A stretch of 54,478 bases of DNA. It comes from an uncultured Pelagibacteraceae bacterium (GTDB taxonomy: Bacteria; Pseudomonadota; Alphaproteobacteria; Pelagibacterales; Pelagibacteraceae). Where the stretch lies: assembly GCA_902533775.1 (NCBI GenBank), contig CACANA010000002.1, positions 1 through 54,478 of the forward strand, read 5' to 3'. Position numbers and translations under genes: made by a program. Position 1 is the stretch's first letter, and every line of letters begins with the position of its first letter. Positions 8,491 to 16,806 of this stretch are shown in pieces. The notes below the pieces were generated by a model. That model made no database searches. It saw only the letters and a list, made by a program, of their open reading frames with translations, and had not been told where the DNA came from.

Positions 8491-9246
8491 ATGATAAAGA
8501 TAAATTCAAAAAATGTAGATGTTTTCTATGGAAAAAAACAAGCTCTATTCAATATAAATTTAGATATTGAAGAAAATCAAGTTACAGCACTGATTGGGCC
8601 TTCAGGTTGTGGTAAATCTACTTTTTTAAGATGTCTAAACCGAATGAATGACGTTATTGATATATGTAGAGTAAAAGGGCAGATTATAATTAATGATTTT
8701 GATATCAATGATAAAAGTTGTGATGTTGTTAGATTAAGAGAAAAAATTGGTATGGTTTTTCAAAAACCAAATCCTTTTCCTAAAACTATTTATGAAAATA
8801 TTTCTTATGGTCCAACAATTCATGGTATGGCTCAATCAAAGAATGAAATGGATGAAATAGTTGAAACTAGCTTAAAAAAGGCAGCATTATGGGAAGAGGT
8901 GAAAGATAGACTTCATGAACCAGGTACTGGTTTGTCTGGTGGTCAACAACAAAGATTATGTATAGCAAGGGCAATTTCAGTTAAACCTGAAGTTATTCTA
9001 ATGGACGAGCCTTGTTCTGCTTTAGATCCTATTGCTACAGCTCAAATAGAAGAACTAATTGATGAGTTAAAAAAAGACCATACTATTATAATAGTCACTC
9101 ACTCAATGGCACAAGCTGCAAGAGTTTCTCAAAATACAGGTTTTTTTCACCTTGGAGAATTGATAGAACATGGTTCTACTGATAAAATATTTAAGAATCC
9201 AGAAAACAAAAAAACTCAGGATTATATCACAGGGAGGTTTGGATAA
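8491..9246 (+). CDS. pstB: Phosphate ABC transporter ATP-binding protein PstB
   Basis: 251 residues from the ATG at 8491. This start is preferred over an in-frame ATG at 8470 because a GGAG (8482-8485) sits six bases before it and it avoids a 20-base overlap with pstA. It carries Walker [11 protein letters not shown]-loop [11 protein letters not shown], signature [14 protein letters not shown], Walker B VILMDEP and the switch His in THS. It powers phosphate import through PstCA and is thought to take part in PhoR signalling with PhoU. The stop overlaps the phoU ATG (TAATG). Confidence 0.95.
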   Translation: MIKINSKNVDVFYGKKQALFNINLDIEENQVTALIGPSGCGKSTFLRCLNRMNDVIDICRVKGQIIINDFDINDKSCDVVRLREKIGMVFQKPNPFPKTIYENISYGPTIHGMAQSKNEMDEIVETSLKKAALWEEVKDRLHEPGTGLSGGQQQRLCIARAISVKPEVILMDEPCSALDPIATAQIEELIDELKKDHTIIIVTHSMAQAARVSQNTGFFHLGELIEHGSTDKIFKNPENKKTQDYITGRFG

Positions 9247-9953
9247 TGACCGAAGCACCACATACAGTAAAGTCTTACGAAGAAGAGCTTAAAAATTTAA
9301 ATAGCAATATAATTAAAATGGGTGGATTTTGTGAAGAAGCCTTGGGTAAAGCTATTCAAGCAATTACTACAAGAAATAGTGATAATGCTGAGGCAGTAAT
9401 TAAAGATGATGAAAAAATTGATAAATTTGAGACTTTAATTGAACAGCAAGTAGTAAATTTAATTGCTTTAAGACAACCTATGGCCATAGATCTTAGAGAA
9501 ACAGTCACTGCTTTAAAGATATCTTCTGACCTTGAGAGAATAGGTGATTTAGCAAAAAATATTTCTAAAAGAACTCTTTTGTTAAATGAAAATTTACCAA
9601 AAAATTTAGTAGATGCTATTATAAGAGTATCTTCGGATGCTCAAAAACAATTGAAATCAATATTAGATGCATATTTAGAAAGATCTTCGAGTATGGCAAT
9701 TAATGTATGGGAAAGCGACGAACAAATTGATGATTTAACAAATTTATGCATGCAAGAAGTGATTAGATATTTAAAAGATAACGAAAATAACTTAAGTGAT
9801 GGAACCCACTTATTATTTGTAACTAAAAATATAGAGAGAATAGGTGATCATACAACCAACATTGCTGAGCAAGTATATTATTTAGTTAAGGGAGAATATC
9901 TAGAGGGTGATCGACCAAAAGGCACAGAACCTATTGTTACTGGAGAAAAGTAA
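9246..9953 (+). CDS. phoU: Phosphate signalling protein PhoU
   Basis: 235 residues with the two repeated three-helix PhoU modules and their metal-binding E/DxxxD-type signatures (SSDLERIGDLAKNI in the first repeat, VTKNIERIGDHTTNIAEQVYY in the second). PhoU couples the Pst transporter to PhoR and turns the Pho response off when phosphate is plentiful. It starts within the pstB stop codon and ends three bases before phoB, so it belongs to the same transcript. Confidence 0.95.
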   Translation: MTEAPHTVKSYEEELKNLNSNIIKMGGFCEEALGKAIQAITTRNSDNAEAVIKDDEKIDKFETLIEQQVVNLIALRQPMAIDLRETVTALKISSDLERIGDLAKNISKRTLLLNENLPKNLVDAIIRVSSDAQKQLKSILDAYLERSSSMAINVWESDEQIDDLTNLCMQEVIRYLKDNENNLSDGTHLLFVTKNIERIGDHTTNIAEQVYYLVKGEYLEGDRPKGTEPIVTGEK

Positions 9954-9956
9954 AAT

Positions 9957-10640
9957 ATGTCGGCTCACATTTTTATAGCTGAGGACGAGGCTGCTATAAT
10001 AACTCTACTAAAGTATAACCTTGAAAAAGAAGGTTACAAAGTAAGTTTCTGTGAAAATGGTGAAGATGCGCTTAAACAAATTAAAGATAAGCTTCCTGAC
10101 TTAATATTAATGGATTGGATGTTGCCCGATTTGTCAGGCGTTGAAATATGTAAAAATTTAAAAAAAGACAAAAAGCATAATGACATACCAGTAATAATGT
10201 TAACAGCAAAAGGCGAGGAGGAGGACAAATTAAGAGCTTTTGATACAGGTGCAGATGATTATGTAACAAAACCATTTAGTCAAAAAGAACTTAATGCAAG
10301 AATTAAATCTTTACTCAGAAGATCAAAACCACAATCCACCGTTGATGTTGTTGAGTTTACAGATCTAAAAATAGATAGAATAACAAAAAGAGTTTATAGA
10401 AATAACATTGAAATATCTCTAGGACCTACAGAATTTAAATTATTAGATTTTTTTATCAAAAATCCAAAAAGGGTATATTCAAGAGAACAACTCTTAAACA
10501 ATGTTTGGGGAGAAAATATTTACGTTGAAACTAGAACTGTCGATGTGCATATCAGAAGATTAAGACAGGCTATTAATATAGATAATACTAAGCCTTTAAT
10601 TAGAACTGTAAGATCAGCAGGTTATTCTTTAGAATCTTGA
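9957..10640 (+). CDS. phoB: Phosphate-regulon response regulator PhoB
   Basis: 227 residues: receiver domain (1-120) with acidic pocket E9-D10, phospho-acceptor D53 (LMDWMLPD), conserved Thr in MLTAKGEE and Lys in VTKPF, then an OmpR/PhoB winged helix (about 130-227) with VDVHIRRLRQAI as recognition helix and the RTVRSAGYSLE wing. It binds Pho boxes; candidate sites in this window lie at 826-854, 875-892, 4621-4649 and 16770-16798. It is the last gene of pstCAB-phoU-phoB and its 3' end overlaps the convergent sixA-like gene by 19 bases. Confidence 0.95.
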   Translation: MSAHIFIAEDEAAIITLLKYNLEKEGYKVSFCENGEDALKQIKDKLPDLILMDWMLPDLSGVEICKNLKKDKKHNDIPVIMLTAKGEEEDKLRAFDTGADDYVTKPFSQKELNARIKSLLRRSKPQSTVDVVEFTDLKIDRITKRVYRNNIEISLGPTEFKLLDFFIKNPKRVYSREQLLNNVWGENIYVETRTVDVHIRRLRQAINIDNTKPLIRTVRSAGYSLES

Positions 10641-11146
10641 AGGTCTTTAGGTCTAGTAAATTCTTTAATTAAACCATTTCCATCTAATTTATTCCATTCA
10701 TTAAAATCAAAATAAATTTTTGCAAATGCCGATGTCGGAAATTTGTAGTTTAATAATTTAAAATGGTTGTTGTTGTGATTTTTTGTCAGTGATCGTATTA
10801 GATTTCTAACAGTAGGTTCATGGTTAATTAAAAGTACTGATTTATATTTTTTTGGTATTTTTTTTATTATATCTATAATTTTATCTTCACTTGATAAGTA
10901 TAATTTTTTTGAAGAAATAATTTTTTTTGGTTTATCTATTTTTTTTAATAAAATTTTTAGGGTTTTCTTTGTTCTTTTTGATGATGAAAGTAATATGTAA
11001 TCAAACTTATAATTTTTTTTAACAAAAAATTCACAAATCTTTTTTGCATTTTTCTCGCCACGCTTACTTAATGGTCTTTCATGATCATCAAGATTTGGGT
11101 GGTCCCAGCTAGATTTTGCATGACGCATAACGTATAATTTAAGCAT
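10622..11146 (-). CDS. SixA-like histidine phosphatase
   Basis: 174 residues from the ATG at 11146, chosen because the family core MLKLYVMRHAKSSW starts there; a longer reading from 11239 would run into ppk. It has the branch-1 histidine-phosphatase RHA motif (residues 8-10) and a later conserved His (LLINHEPTVRNL). SixA enzymes remove phosphate from phosphohistidine proteins; related small phosphatases act on other phosphoesters. It is convergent with phoB and divergent from ppk, with only 13 bases between the two starts. A link to phosphate or polyphosphate signalling is suggested by position only. Confidence 0.82.
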   Translation of the reverse strand: MLKLYVMRHAKSSWDHPNLDDHERPLSKRGEKNAKKICEFFVKKNYKFDYILLSSSKRTKKTLKILLKKIDKPKKIISSKKLYLSSEDKIIDIIKKIPKKYKSVLLINHEPTVRNLIRSLTKNHNNNHFKLLNYKFPTSAFAKIYFDFNEWNKLDGNGLIKEFTRPKDLQDSKE

Positions 11147-11159
11147 AAATTTTAAATAT

Positions 11160-13310
11160 ATGACTGCATTAAAAAAACAAGATAAAGAAACACTAAAATC
11201 TAAATACATAAATAGAGAGCTGTCTTGGCTAAAATTCAACGACAGAGTTCTTCTTGAGGCCCAAAATTTTGAAAATCCTCTTTATGAAAGAATTAAATTT
11301 TTATCTATAGCTGGATCAAATTTAGATGAATTTTTCATGGTTCGTGTTGCAGGTTTATATAGTCAAATCAAACAAGATGTAGATTCACTTAGTTCTGATG
11401 GTCTTACTCCTGATGAACAAATGAGTGAAGTTATTTTGGAAACAAATAATCTTCTTAATAAACAAAATAAAATATATAGAGATTTAATTCTTCAATTAAA
11501 AAAAGCAAATATAAGTATAGTTAAACCTGAAAATTTAAGTAAAACTGAACAAAAAAGATTATTTAAAATTTTTAATGAAGAAATTTACCCTCTGCTAACC
11601 CCATCAGCAATAGACCCAGCTCATCCCTTTCCATTTATTGCAAATCAAGGAAGAGCATTAGTTATGAGATTAAATAAGAAAAATAAAAAAAGGACTTTAA
11701 ATGCAATAATAGTAATTCCAAAAGCTTTATCAAGATTTATTGAAATAGATGGAAATAAAAGTTTTAAAAAATTTTTAATTATAGATGATGTTATAAGTTT
11801 TTTTGCCTCTGAAATATTTCCTGATCATGATTTAGATAAAAAAATGTTATTTAGAGTTATAAGAGATAGTGATGTAGAAATTCAAGAGGAGGCCGAAGAT
11901 TTAGTAAGATCTTTTGAATTGGCTTTAAAAAGAAGAAGAACAGGTGACATAGTACGTTTAGAAATTTTAAAAAATAGTAATAATGACTTAATTAAGTTTA
12001 TAACCAATAAGTTAAACGTAAAATCTGAATACATCTATGAAATTGAAGGCATTGTTGGAATTCAAGATATAGACCAAGTTTGTAAAATTAAAAATTCTAA
12101 ATTAAGGTTTAAAAATTTTAATCCCAGGGAGGTTGAGAGATTAAAGGAGTTTAATAATAATTTTTTTGATACTATAAAAAAAAAAGATTTAATAGTTCAT
12201 CACCCTTTTGAAACATTTGATGCTGTCGTTGAGTTTTTAAATCAAGCTGCATATGATAAAAAAGTTATAGCAATTAAACAAACTCTATACAGAACAACGT
12301 TAGACTCTCCAATTGTTAAAGCCTTAATAACAGCAGCTGAAAATGGAAAGACAGTAACCGCTTTAATAGAGATCAAAGCAAGATTTGATGAAGAAGCAAA
12401 TATTCAACTTTCTAGAAGTTTAGAAAAGGCAGGAATTCAAATAGTTTATGGTTTTGCAAAATATAAAACACATGCAAAATCATCTTTAATATTAAGAAAA
12501 GAGCAGGGAAAAATTCAAACTTATATACATCTAGGAACTGGCAATTATCACCCAGTTAATGCAAAAATTTATACTGACTTATCTTTATTTAGCTCTGATA
12601 AAAAAATAGCAACTGATGTGGAAAAATTTTTTAATTATGTAACAGGTTATTCAAAACCACGAAATCTTAGTAAAATATCTATATCACCAATAAATCTTAG
12701 GGAAACTTTGAACAAATGTATTGCTAACGAGATAGCAAATGTCAAAAAAGGTAAAAACGCTGAAATATGGGCTAAAATGAATTCCTTAGTAGATCCAGTG
12801 ATAATTGATAAATTTTACGAAGCTTCAAATGCTGGAGTAAAGATATTTTTATTTGTAAGAGGTGTTTGTTGTTTAAGACCTGGAGTTAAAGATAAATCTG
12901 AAAATATAATAGTTAAAAGCATGATTGGAAGATTTTTGGAACACTCAAGAATTTATTGTTTTGCAAATGGAAAAACAATGCCTAGTAGAGATGCAAAAGT
13001 TTTTATTTCATCAGCAGATTTAATGCCAAGAAATTTAAATCGAAGAGTAGAACTCCTAGTTCCAATTGAAAACCAAACAGTCCACGAACAAGTTCTTGAT
13101 CAAATTATGTTAGCTAATTATTTAGATAAAAAACAAAGTTGGGAACTTGATGCTAGTGGAAATTATAAAAAAATTAAATATAGTGAAAATGATTCTTTTT
13201 CAGCCCATGATTATTTTATGAATAATCCTAGTTTATCTGGAAGAGGTAAAGCTAAATTAAAAATGAAACCAAAAAAATTAAATTTAAGATTAATTAAAAG
13301 TGGAAATTAA
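11160..13310 (+). CDS. ppk: Polyphosphate kinase 1
   Basis: 716 residues with the PPK1 layout: N domain (INRELSWLKFNDRVL), head domain with LDEFFMVRVAG and LLTPSAIDPAHPFPFI, and two phospholipase-D-like C domains. The autophosphorylated histidine is H438 in KYKTHAKSS, followed by HLGTGNYHP. It polymerises ATP gamma-phosphate into polyphosphate reversibly. It starts 13 bases from a divergent gene, leaving almost no leader, and overlaps ppx by 11 bases, so synthesis and breakdown enzymes are coupled. Confidence 0.95.
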   Translation: MTALKKQDKETLKSKYINRELSWLKFNDRVLLEAQNFENPLYERIKFLSIAGSNLDEFFMVRVAGLYSQIKQDVDSLSSDGLTPDEQMSEVILETNNLLNKQNKIYRDLILQLKKANISIVKPENLSKTEQKRLFKIFNEEIYPLLTPSAIDPAHPFPFIANQGRALVMRLNKKNKKRTLNAIIVIPKALSRFIEIDGNKSFKKFLIIDDVISFFASEIFPDHDLDKKMLFRVIRDSDVEIQEEAEDLVRSFELALKRRRTGDIVRLEILKNSNNDLIKFITNKLNVKSEYIYEIEGIVGIQDIDQVCKIKNSKLRFKNFNPREVERLKEFNNNFFDTIKKKDLIVHHPFETFDAVVEFLNQAAYDKKVIAIKQTLYRTTLDSPIVKALITAAENGKTVTALIEIKARFDEEANIQLSRSLEKAGIQIVYGFAKYKTHAKSSLILRKEQGKIQTYIHLGTGNYHPVNAKIYTDLSLFSSDKKIATDVEKFFNYVTGYSKPRNLSKISISPINLRETLNKCIANEIANVKKGKNAEIWAKMNSLVDPVIIDKFYEASNAGVKIFLFVRGVCCLRPGVKDKSENIIVKSMIGRFLEHSRIYCFANGKTMPSRDAKVFISSADLMPRNLNRRVELLVPIENQTVHEQVLDQIMLANYLDKKQSWELDASGNYKKIKYSENDSFSAHDYFMNNPSLSGRGKAKLKMKPKKLNLRLIKSGN

Positions 13311-14811
13311 AGTTTTAAAAAATAATCAAAATTTGAAATTAAAACCTGCTAAATTAGCAGTAATTGATATAGGTTCCAATTCTATCAGGATGTTAATCTA
13401 TGAAGATTTTAACTCATCTCGTGTGCCTTTTTTCAATGAAAAAGCCGTTTGTGAACTTGGTAAAAATTTAGATAAGTCAAGAAAACTTCATAAATCTGGT
13501 GTGGATTATGCCCAAAAAGTATTGAAGAGATTTTCAGAAATTTTAAATGTTTCCAAAATTGTTAATTTAAAAATAATAGCAACTGCTGTTTTAAGAGAAG
13601 CAACAGATGCAAAACCCTTTGTTGAATACGTAGAAAACCTTTTTAAAAAAAAAATAGAAATCTTAAGTGGAGAGGAAGAAGCAATTTGTTCAGCAGAGGG
13701 TGTAAAAATTGGATTTGATAATGTAGATGGGTTAGTTGCTGATCTTGGTGGAGGTAGTTTAGAATTAGCTCGAGTTGAAAATGGTTTGATTACTAATAAA
13801 ACATCTTTACCCTTAGGTGTTTTAAGACTACTTAATAATCCAATTGTAAAAAAGAGAAACCTTTCTAAATATATAAAACAACTTTTGAGAGATGAGAAAT
13901 GGTTATCTAAAAAAAAATTTGAAAATTTGTATTTAGTTGGAGGAACATGGAGAGCTTTATTTAAACTTCATCTGTTTCAAAATAAACATCCTGTCCATAT
14001 AATTCATCAGTATTCAGTAAATTATGAAACTATATCATCATTTGTAGAAAAAATAGCATCGTTTAATAAAGCAAAACTAAAAACAGTTGAATATATATCT
14101 AAATCTAGAACACCTTATCTACCATATAGCTCTATTATTTTAGATGAGATCATGAAAGTCACAAATCCAAAAAACATAATTTGTTCTATAAGCGGTATTA
14201 GAGAGGGATCTCTAGCAAAAGATTACTTTAAAAATATTGATAACTCTCAAGTTTTTGAAAAATCATTAGAATATATTTCGAAGAAGAGAGGTGATTTGGG
14301 ATTAACCTACAAAAAGTATCATGAATTTATCAAACCTGTATTTGATGGTAATGAACATTTTGATGAAAAATTGCTTAATTTAGCTTGTGTTTTAAGTCAT
14401 ATGGATTGGGGACTAGGTGCTTTTCAAAAGGCAGAATTAGTTTTTCAAGAAACATTAAATACCCCTTTATTGAGACTTTCACATAAAGAAAGAATTCAAA
14501 TAGCTCTTTCATGTTATTGGAGGTACTGCAGTATTAAATACAATCCAAAAATAGAATATTTAACTTTTTTAAATAATAATGAAATTTTTTCTAGTAAACA
14601 AGTTGGTGCAGCCTTAAGATTTGCACACTCACTTACATCTATTTCAACTATCTTCTTAGAGGAATTCAAATTGTATAAAAGAGGTAACTCTGTATTTTTA
14701 AAAATTCCAGCTCATCACCAAGAAATAATTTCTAAACAAGTTACAAAAAGATTTAAAGCTCTGGCGAGAGAATTATTTTTAGAACCAAGAGTAATTTATT
14801 CAAATAATTAA
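13300..14811 (+). CDS. ppx: Exopolyphosphatase (Ppx/GppA family)
   Basis: 503 residues from a GTG at 13300 overlapping the ppk stop. The N-terminal actin-like ATPase fold shows AVIDIGSNSIRMLIYE (P-loop 1), SGEEEAICSAEGV and DLGGGSLELA (P-loop 2); the C-terminal part is helical and HD-like (about 310-500). Members release phosphate from polyphosphate or act on pppGpp. Coupling to ppk favours the polyphosphate role. A rho-independent terminator follows. Confidence 0.92.
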   Translation: MEIKVLKNNQNLKLKPAKLAVIDIGSNSIRMLIYEDFNSSRVPFFNEKAVCELGKNLDKSRKLHKSGVDYAQKVLKRFSEILNVSKIVNLKIIATAVLREATDAKPFVEYVENLFKKKIEILSGEEEAICSAEGVKIGFDNVDGLVADLGGGSLELARVENGLITNKTSLPLGVLRLLNNPIVKKRNLSKYIKQLLRDEKWLSKKKFENLYLVGGTWRALFKLHLFQNKHPVHIIHQYSVNYETISSFVEKIASFNKAKLKTVEYISKSRTPYLPYSSIILDEIMKVTNPKNIICSISGIREGSLAKDYFKNIDNSQVFEKSLEYISKKRGDLGLTYKKYHEFIKPVFDGNEHFDEKLLNLACVLSHMDWGLGAFQKAELVFQETLNTPLLRLSHKERIQIALSCYWRYCSIKYNPKIEYLTFLNNNEIFSSKQVGAALRFAHSLTSISTIFLEEFKLYKRGNSVFLKIPAHHQEIISKQVTKRFKALARELFLEPRVIYSNN

Positions 14812-14944
14812 AATATAATTTAATTTATTACAACTTACAGGTTAGTGATTTTTCTTCTTTAATGTATTTTTAATTTTATTGAAACATATCTTTAATCCAA
14901 ATGTAATATTCTTCTGTAATTAAATTGTAAACATTAAACCCCTG

Positions 14945-14980
14945 AAATACGCTCGGTATTATTATTGAGCGTATTTCTTT
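14945..14980 (+). terminator. Terminator between ppx and the convergent Nudix gene
   Basis: Ten-bp perfect stem AAATACGCTC (14945-14954) / GAGCGTATTT (14967-14976), 12-base loop, then CTTTTT on the plus strand. The right arm contains the last codons and part of the stop of the convergent Nudix gene. It fits best as the end of the ppk-ppx transcript and may also work in reverse. Confidence 0.8.
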
Positions 14981-15450
14981 TTATAAAACAAATACATTCC
15001 TATATGAGATGCATTGTTAAATTTACCATTCTCAATTAATTTAATTATTTGATGATCTGAAACTATGTGGATTTTAATTCCTTTTTCAGGCTTTGAAATT
15101 TTAATAAGATTATTACAAAAAAAACCAGTAATTTTAGTGGTGAGTCGACCTGGTTCAGAATAAAATGAAGTAATTTTTCTTAATTTATTTCTTGATTTAT
15201 ATCCTGTTTCTTCAATTAATTCTTTTTTAGCAGATATTAAAGCTGTTTCATGTTTTTCAATTATACCAGATGGAAACTCAAAATTAATTTGATTTATAGG
15301 AATTCTTTTTTGTGAAACCAAAATATACTTGTTCTTAATTTTGGGTATTACTATTGAAAGGTTTGAGGTTTTTAAAAAATGATAAAATTCTTTTTTTTTA
15401 AATTTTTTATTAATTAATTTAATATTGTTTGTTAGTTTTAAATTTTTCAA
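14962..15450 (-). CDS. Nudix hydrolase (ADP-ribose pyrophosphatase-like)
   Basis: 162 residues with a Nudix box GIIEKHETALISAKKELIEETGY, fitting G-x5-E-x7-REUXEEXGU except that the usual Arg is Lys. Such enzymes hydrolyse nucleoside diphosphates linked to other groups; the ADP-ribose subgroup is the closest by layout. The start is TTG at 15450, overlapping the TGA of the aquaporin gene, so expression depends on coupling. It is the last gene of the putative arsenate operon. Substrate and any link to arsenic are unknown. Confidence 0.82.
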   Translation of the reverse strand: MKNLKLTNNIKLINKKFKKKEFYHFLKTSNLSIVIPKIKNKYILVSQKRIPINQINFEFPSGIIEKHETALISAKKELIEETGYKSRNKLRKITSFYSEPGRLTTKITGFFCNNLIKISKPEKGIKIHIVSDHQIIKLIENGKFNNASHIGMYLFYKKKYAQ

Positions 15451-16106
15451 TCTTTTTCTAAGAATAATTTTTTTGCGATATAAACAGCAATCAACATACC
15501 AATTAATTCAGCAGCTATATAATAAGGAGTGTTTAAATAACTTATACCAGTAAACGACTCTGTGAATGTTCTTGCTATTGTTACAGCAGGATTTGCAAAA
15601 GAAGTTGAAGAGGTAAACCAATAACCAGCAGTGATATATAAACCTACTGATCCAGCAACAGCTAATTTACCTGATTTCATTGAACCAAAAATAATTAAAA
15701 TAAGACCTAACGTAGCAACTATTTCAGAAGTAAAAATATAAATCCCATTCCTTGACTTTGTTGATAATTCAAAAACCTGATGTTCAAAAAAGAAATTAGC
15801 TAATGCTACACCTAGTAAACATCCAAGTATCTGAGCAGAAATATAAAAGGGTAGAAGGTTTTTTTTTAACTTTCCTGTAATTGTCATAGCAATACTTACA
15901 AATGGATTGAAATGAGCCCCAGATACATCAGCAAATACTGTTATTAGCACAAACAATCCAGCTCCAGTTGCCAATGTGTTTGCTATTAGCATTACTGCTG
16001 TATCATTAGTTAGATTTTCTGCCATTAAACCTGATCCAACTATGATCATTACTAGAAAGCAACTTCCAATAAACTCTGAAAGAAAATATCTATTTTTATT
16101 TTTCAT
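15447..16106 (-). CDS. aqpS: Aquaglyceroporin-like channel (MIP family), probable arsenite exit channel
   Basis: 219 residues with six predicted membrane helices and the two MIP half-helix motifs. The first is HFNPFVSIAM (NPF at 67-69, a change from NPA) and the second FANPAVTIAR, with the canonical selectivity Arg. The gene overlaps arsC by 11 bases in the same operon. In Sinorhizobium meliloti the ars operon uses AqpS, a channel, in place of an ArsB/Acr3 pump: ArsC makes arsenite, which leaves down its gradient. The same AqpS-ArsC logic is inferred here. A glycerol or water channel is the alternative; the symbol is given by context. Confidence 0.78.
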   Translation of the reverse strand: MKNKNRYFLSEFIGSCFLVMIIVGSGLMAENLTNDTAVMLIANTLATGAGLFVLITVFADVSGAHFNPFVSIAMTITGKLKKNLLPFYISAQILGCLLGVALANFFFEHQVFELSTKSRNGIYIFTSEIVATLGLILIIFGSMKSGKLAVAGSVGLYITAGYWFTSSTSFANPAVTIARTFTESFTGISYLNTPYYIAAELIGMLIAVYIAKKLFLEKD

Positions 16107-16527
16107 CTATCCAATCATTAATTTTATTACTTATAATATTGAAAGTTTTTCTAATGATTATTTGCTTTTCTTCGTCATTTGCATTTTGAAGTTTAGCTAC
16201 CGGATCTTCTATATCCCAGTGTATAATTTGATTTTTATCAGGCCAAATAGGACATACCTCATTATTTGCGTTGTTGCATACTGTTATTACATGATCCATT
16301 TTTAATTCTTTATTGATAAATTCTTCAAAGTTTTTAGAACTATAATTAGTTAGATCATAACTTTTATTTTTCTCTAAAAAACTTTTAACATCTTCATTGA
16401 TTTTTCCAGATGGATTACTACCAGCACTGAAAGCATTAAATTTATTTGAGTATTCGTTATTAATAATACTTTCAGCAATAATGCTTCTCGCTGAATTTCC
16501 TGTGCATACAAATAAAATATTTTTCAT
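16096..16527 (-). CDS. arsC: Arsenate reductase ArsC, low-molecular-weight phosphatase (thioredoxin) type
   Basis: 143 residues. The active-site loop is C8-TGNSA-R14-S15 (C-x5-R-S), and two further cysteines, C84 and C92 in ITVCNNANNEVCP, sit where the relay cysteines of S. aureus pI258 ArsC lie. Presence of these relay cysteines separates it from plain tyrosine phosphatases. It reduces arsenate to arsenite using thioredoxin. Its ATG overlaps the stop of the upstream small membrane protein (TAATG) and its end overlaps the aquaporin start. A Pho box precedes the operon. Confidence 0.88.
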   Translation of the reverse strand: MKNILFVCTGNSARSIIAESIINNEYSNKFNAFSAGSNPSGKINEDVKSFLEKNKSYDLTNYSSKNFEEFINKELKMDHVITVCNNANNEVCPIWPDKNQIIHWDIEDPVAKLQNANDEEKQIIIRKTFNIISNKINDWIDEK

Positions 16528-16748
16528 TAAAAAATAATTTTATAAATACCAATTACAAATAATGGAATTTGTAATCCAAAATTAGTTAATATTGCCTTAT
16601 CTTTTAATAAAAAACCCGATATTGTCCATCCAACTACACCAAGACCATGAAAATATATATTAATTGGATATATATTTAAATTTGTAAGCAATATTCCTGT
16701 TAAGACTAAAAACGTGCTTATCCATTTGAGATATTTTTTTAAAAACAT
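16527..16748 (-). CDS. Small membrane protein, first gene of the arsenate operon
   Basis: 73 residues with three likely membrane segments (about 8-24, 28-47 and 53-71) and a short charged loop LLKDKA between the second and third. A strong AAAGGAG (complement of 16753-16759) supports the start. I do not recognise a functional family. It overlaps arsC by one base and is the promoter-proximal gene behind a candidate Pho box, so it should be made together with the arsenate reductase and channel. Function unknown. Confidence 0.72.
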   Translation of the reverse strand: MFLKKYLKWISTFLVLTGILLTNLNIYPINIYFHGLGVVGWTISGFLLKDKAILTNFGLQIPLFVIGIYKIIF

Positions 16749-16769
16749 AAAACTCCTTTCTCTATACTT

Positions 16770-16798
16770 ATGACAGTTATGTTAAAGATTTATTAAAA
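16770..16798 (-). promoter_or_regulatory. Candidate PhoB box array upstream of the arsenate operon
   Basis: On the minus strand: TTTTAAT, CTTTAAC and CTGTCAT at 11-bp period (complements of 16792-16798, 16781-16787 and 16770-16776). The last unit is the classical CTGTCAT; the middle one differs from CTGTNAY at one base. It closely resembles the pstS site (TTTTAAC-AAAA-CTGTAAT). It ends 21 bases before the ATG of the first gene, closer than at pstS. Confidence 0.65.
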
Positions 16799-16806
16799 TT
16801 ATTATT

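Noticed and set aside
11147..11239. N-terminal extension of the SixA-like protein
   Set aside because: It would run 80 bases into ppk, lacks family similarity, and the conserved core begins at the ATG at 11146.
14914..14931. Pho-box-like pair CTGTAAT-TAAA-TTGTAAA on the plus strand between ppx and the Nudix gene
   Set aside because: It has 11-bp spacing but faces only the 3' end of a convergent gene and a terminator some 15 bases on; no downstream gene could use it, so chance in A+T-rich DNA is more likely.
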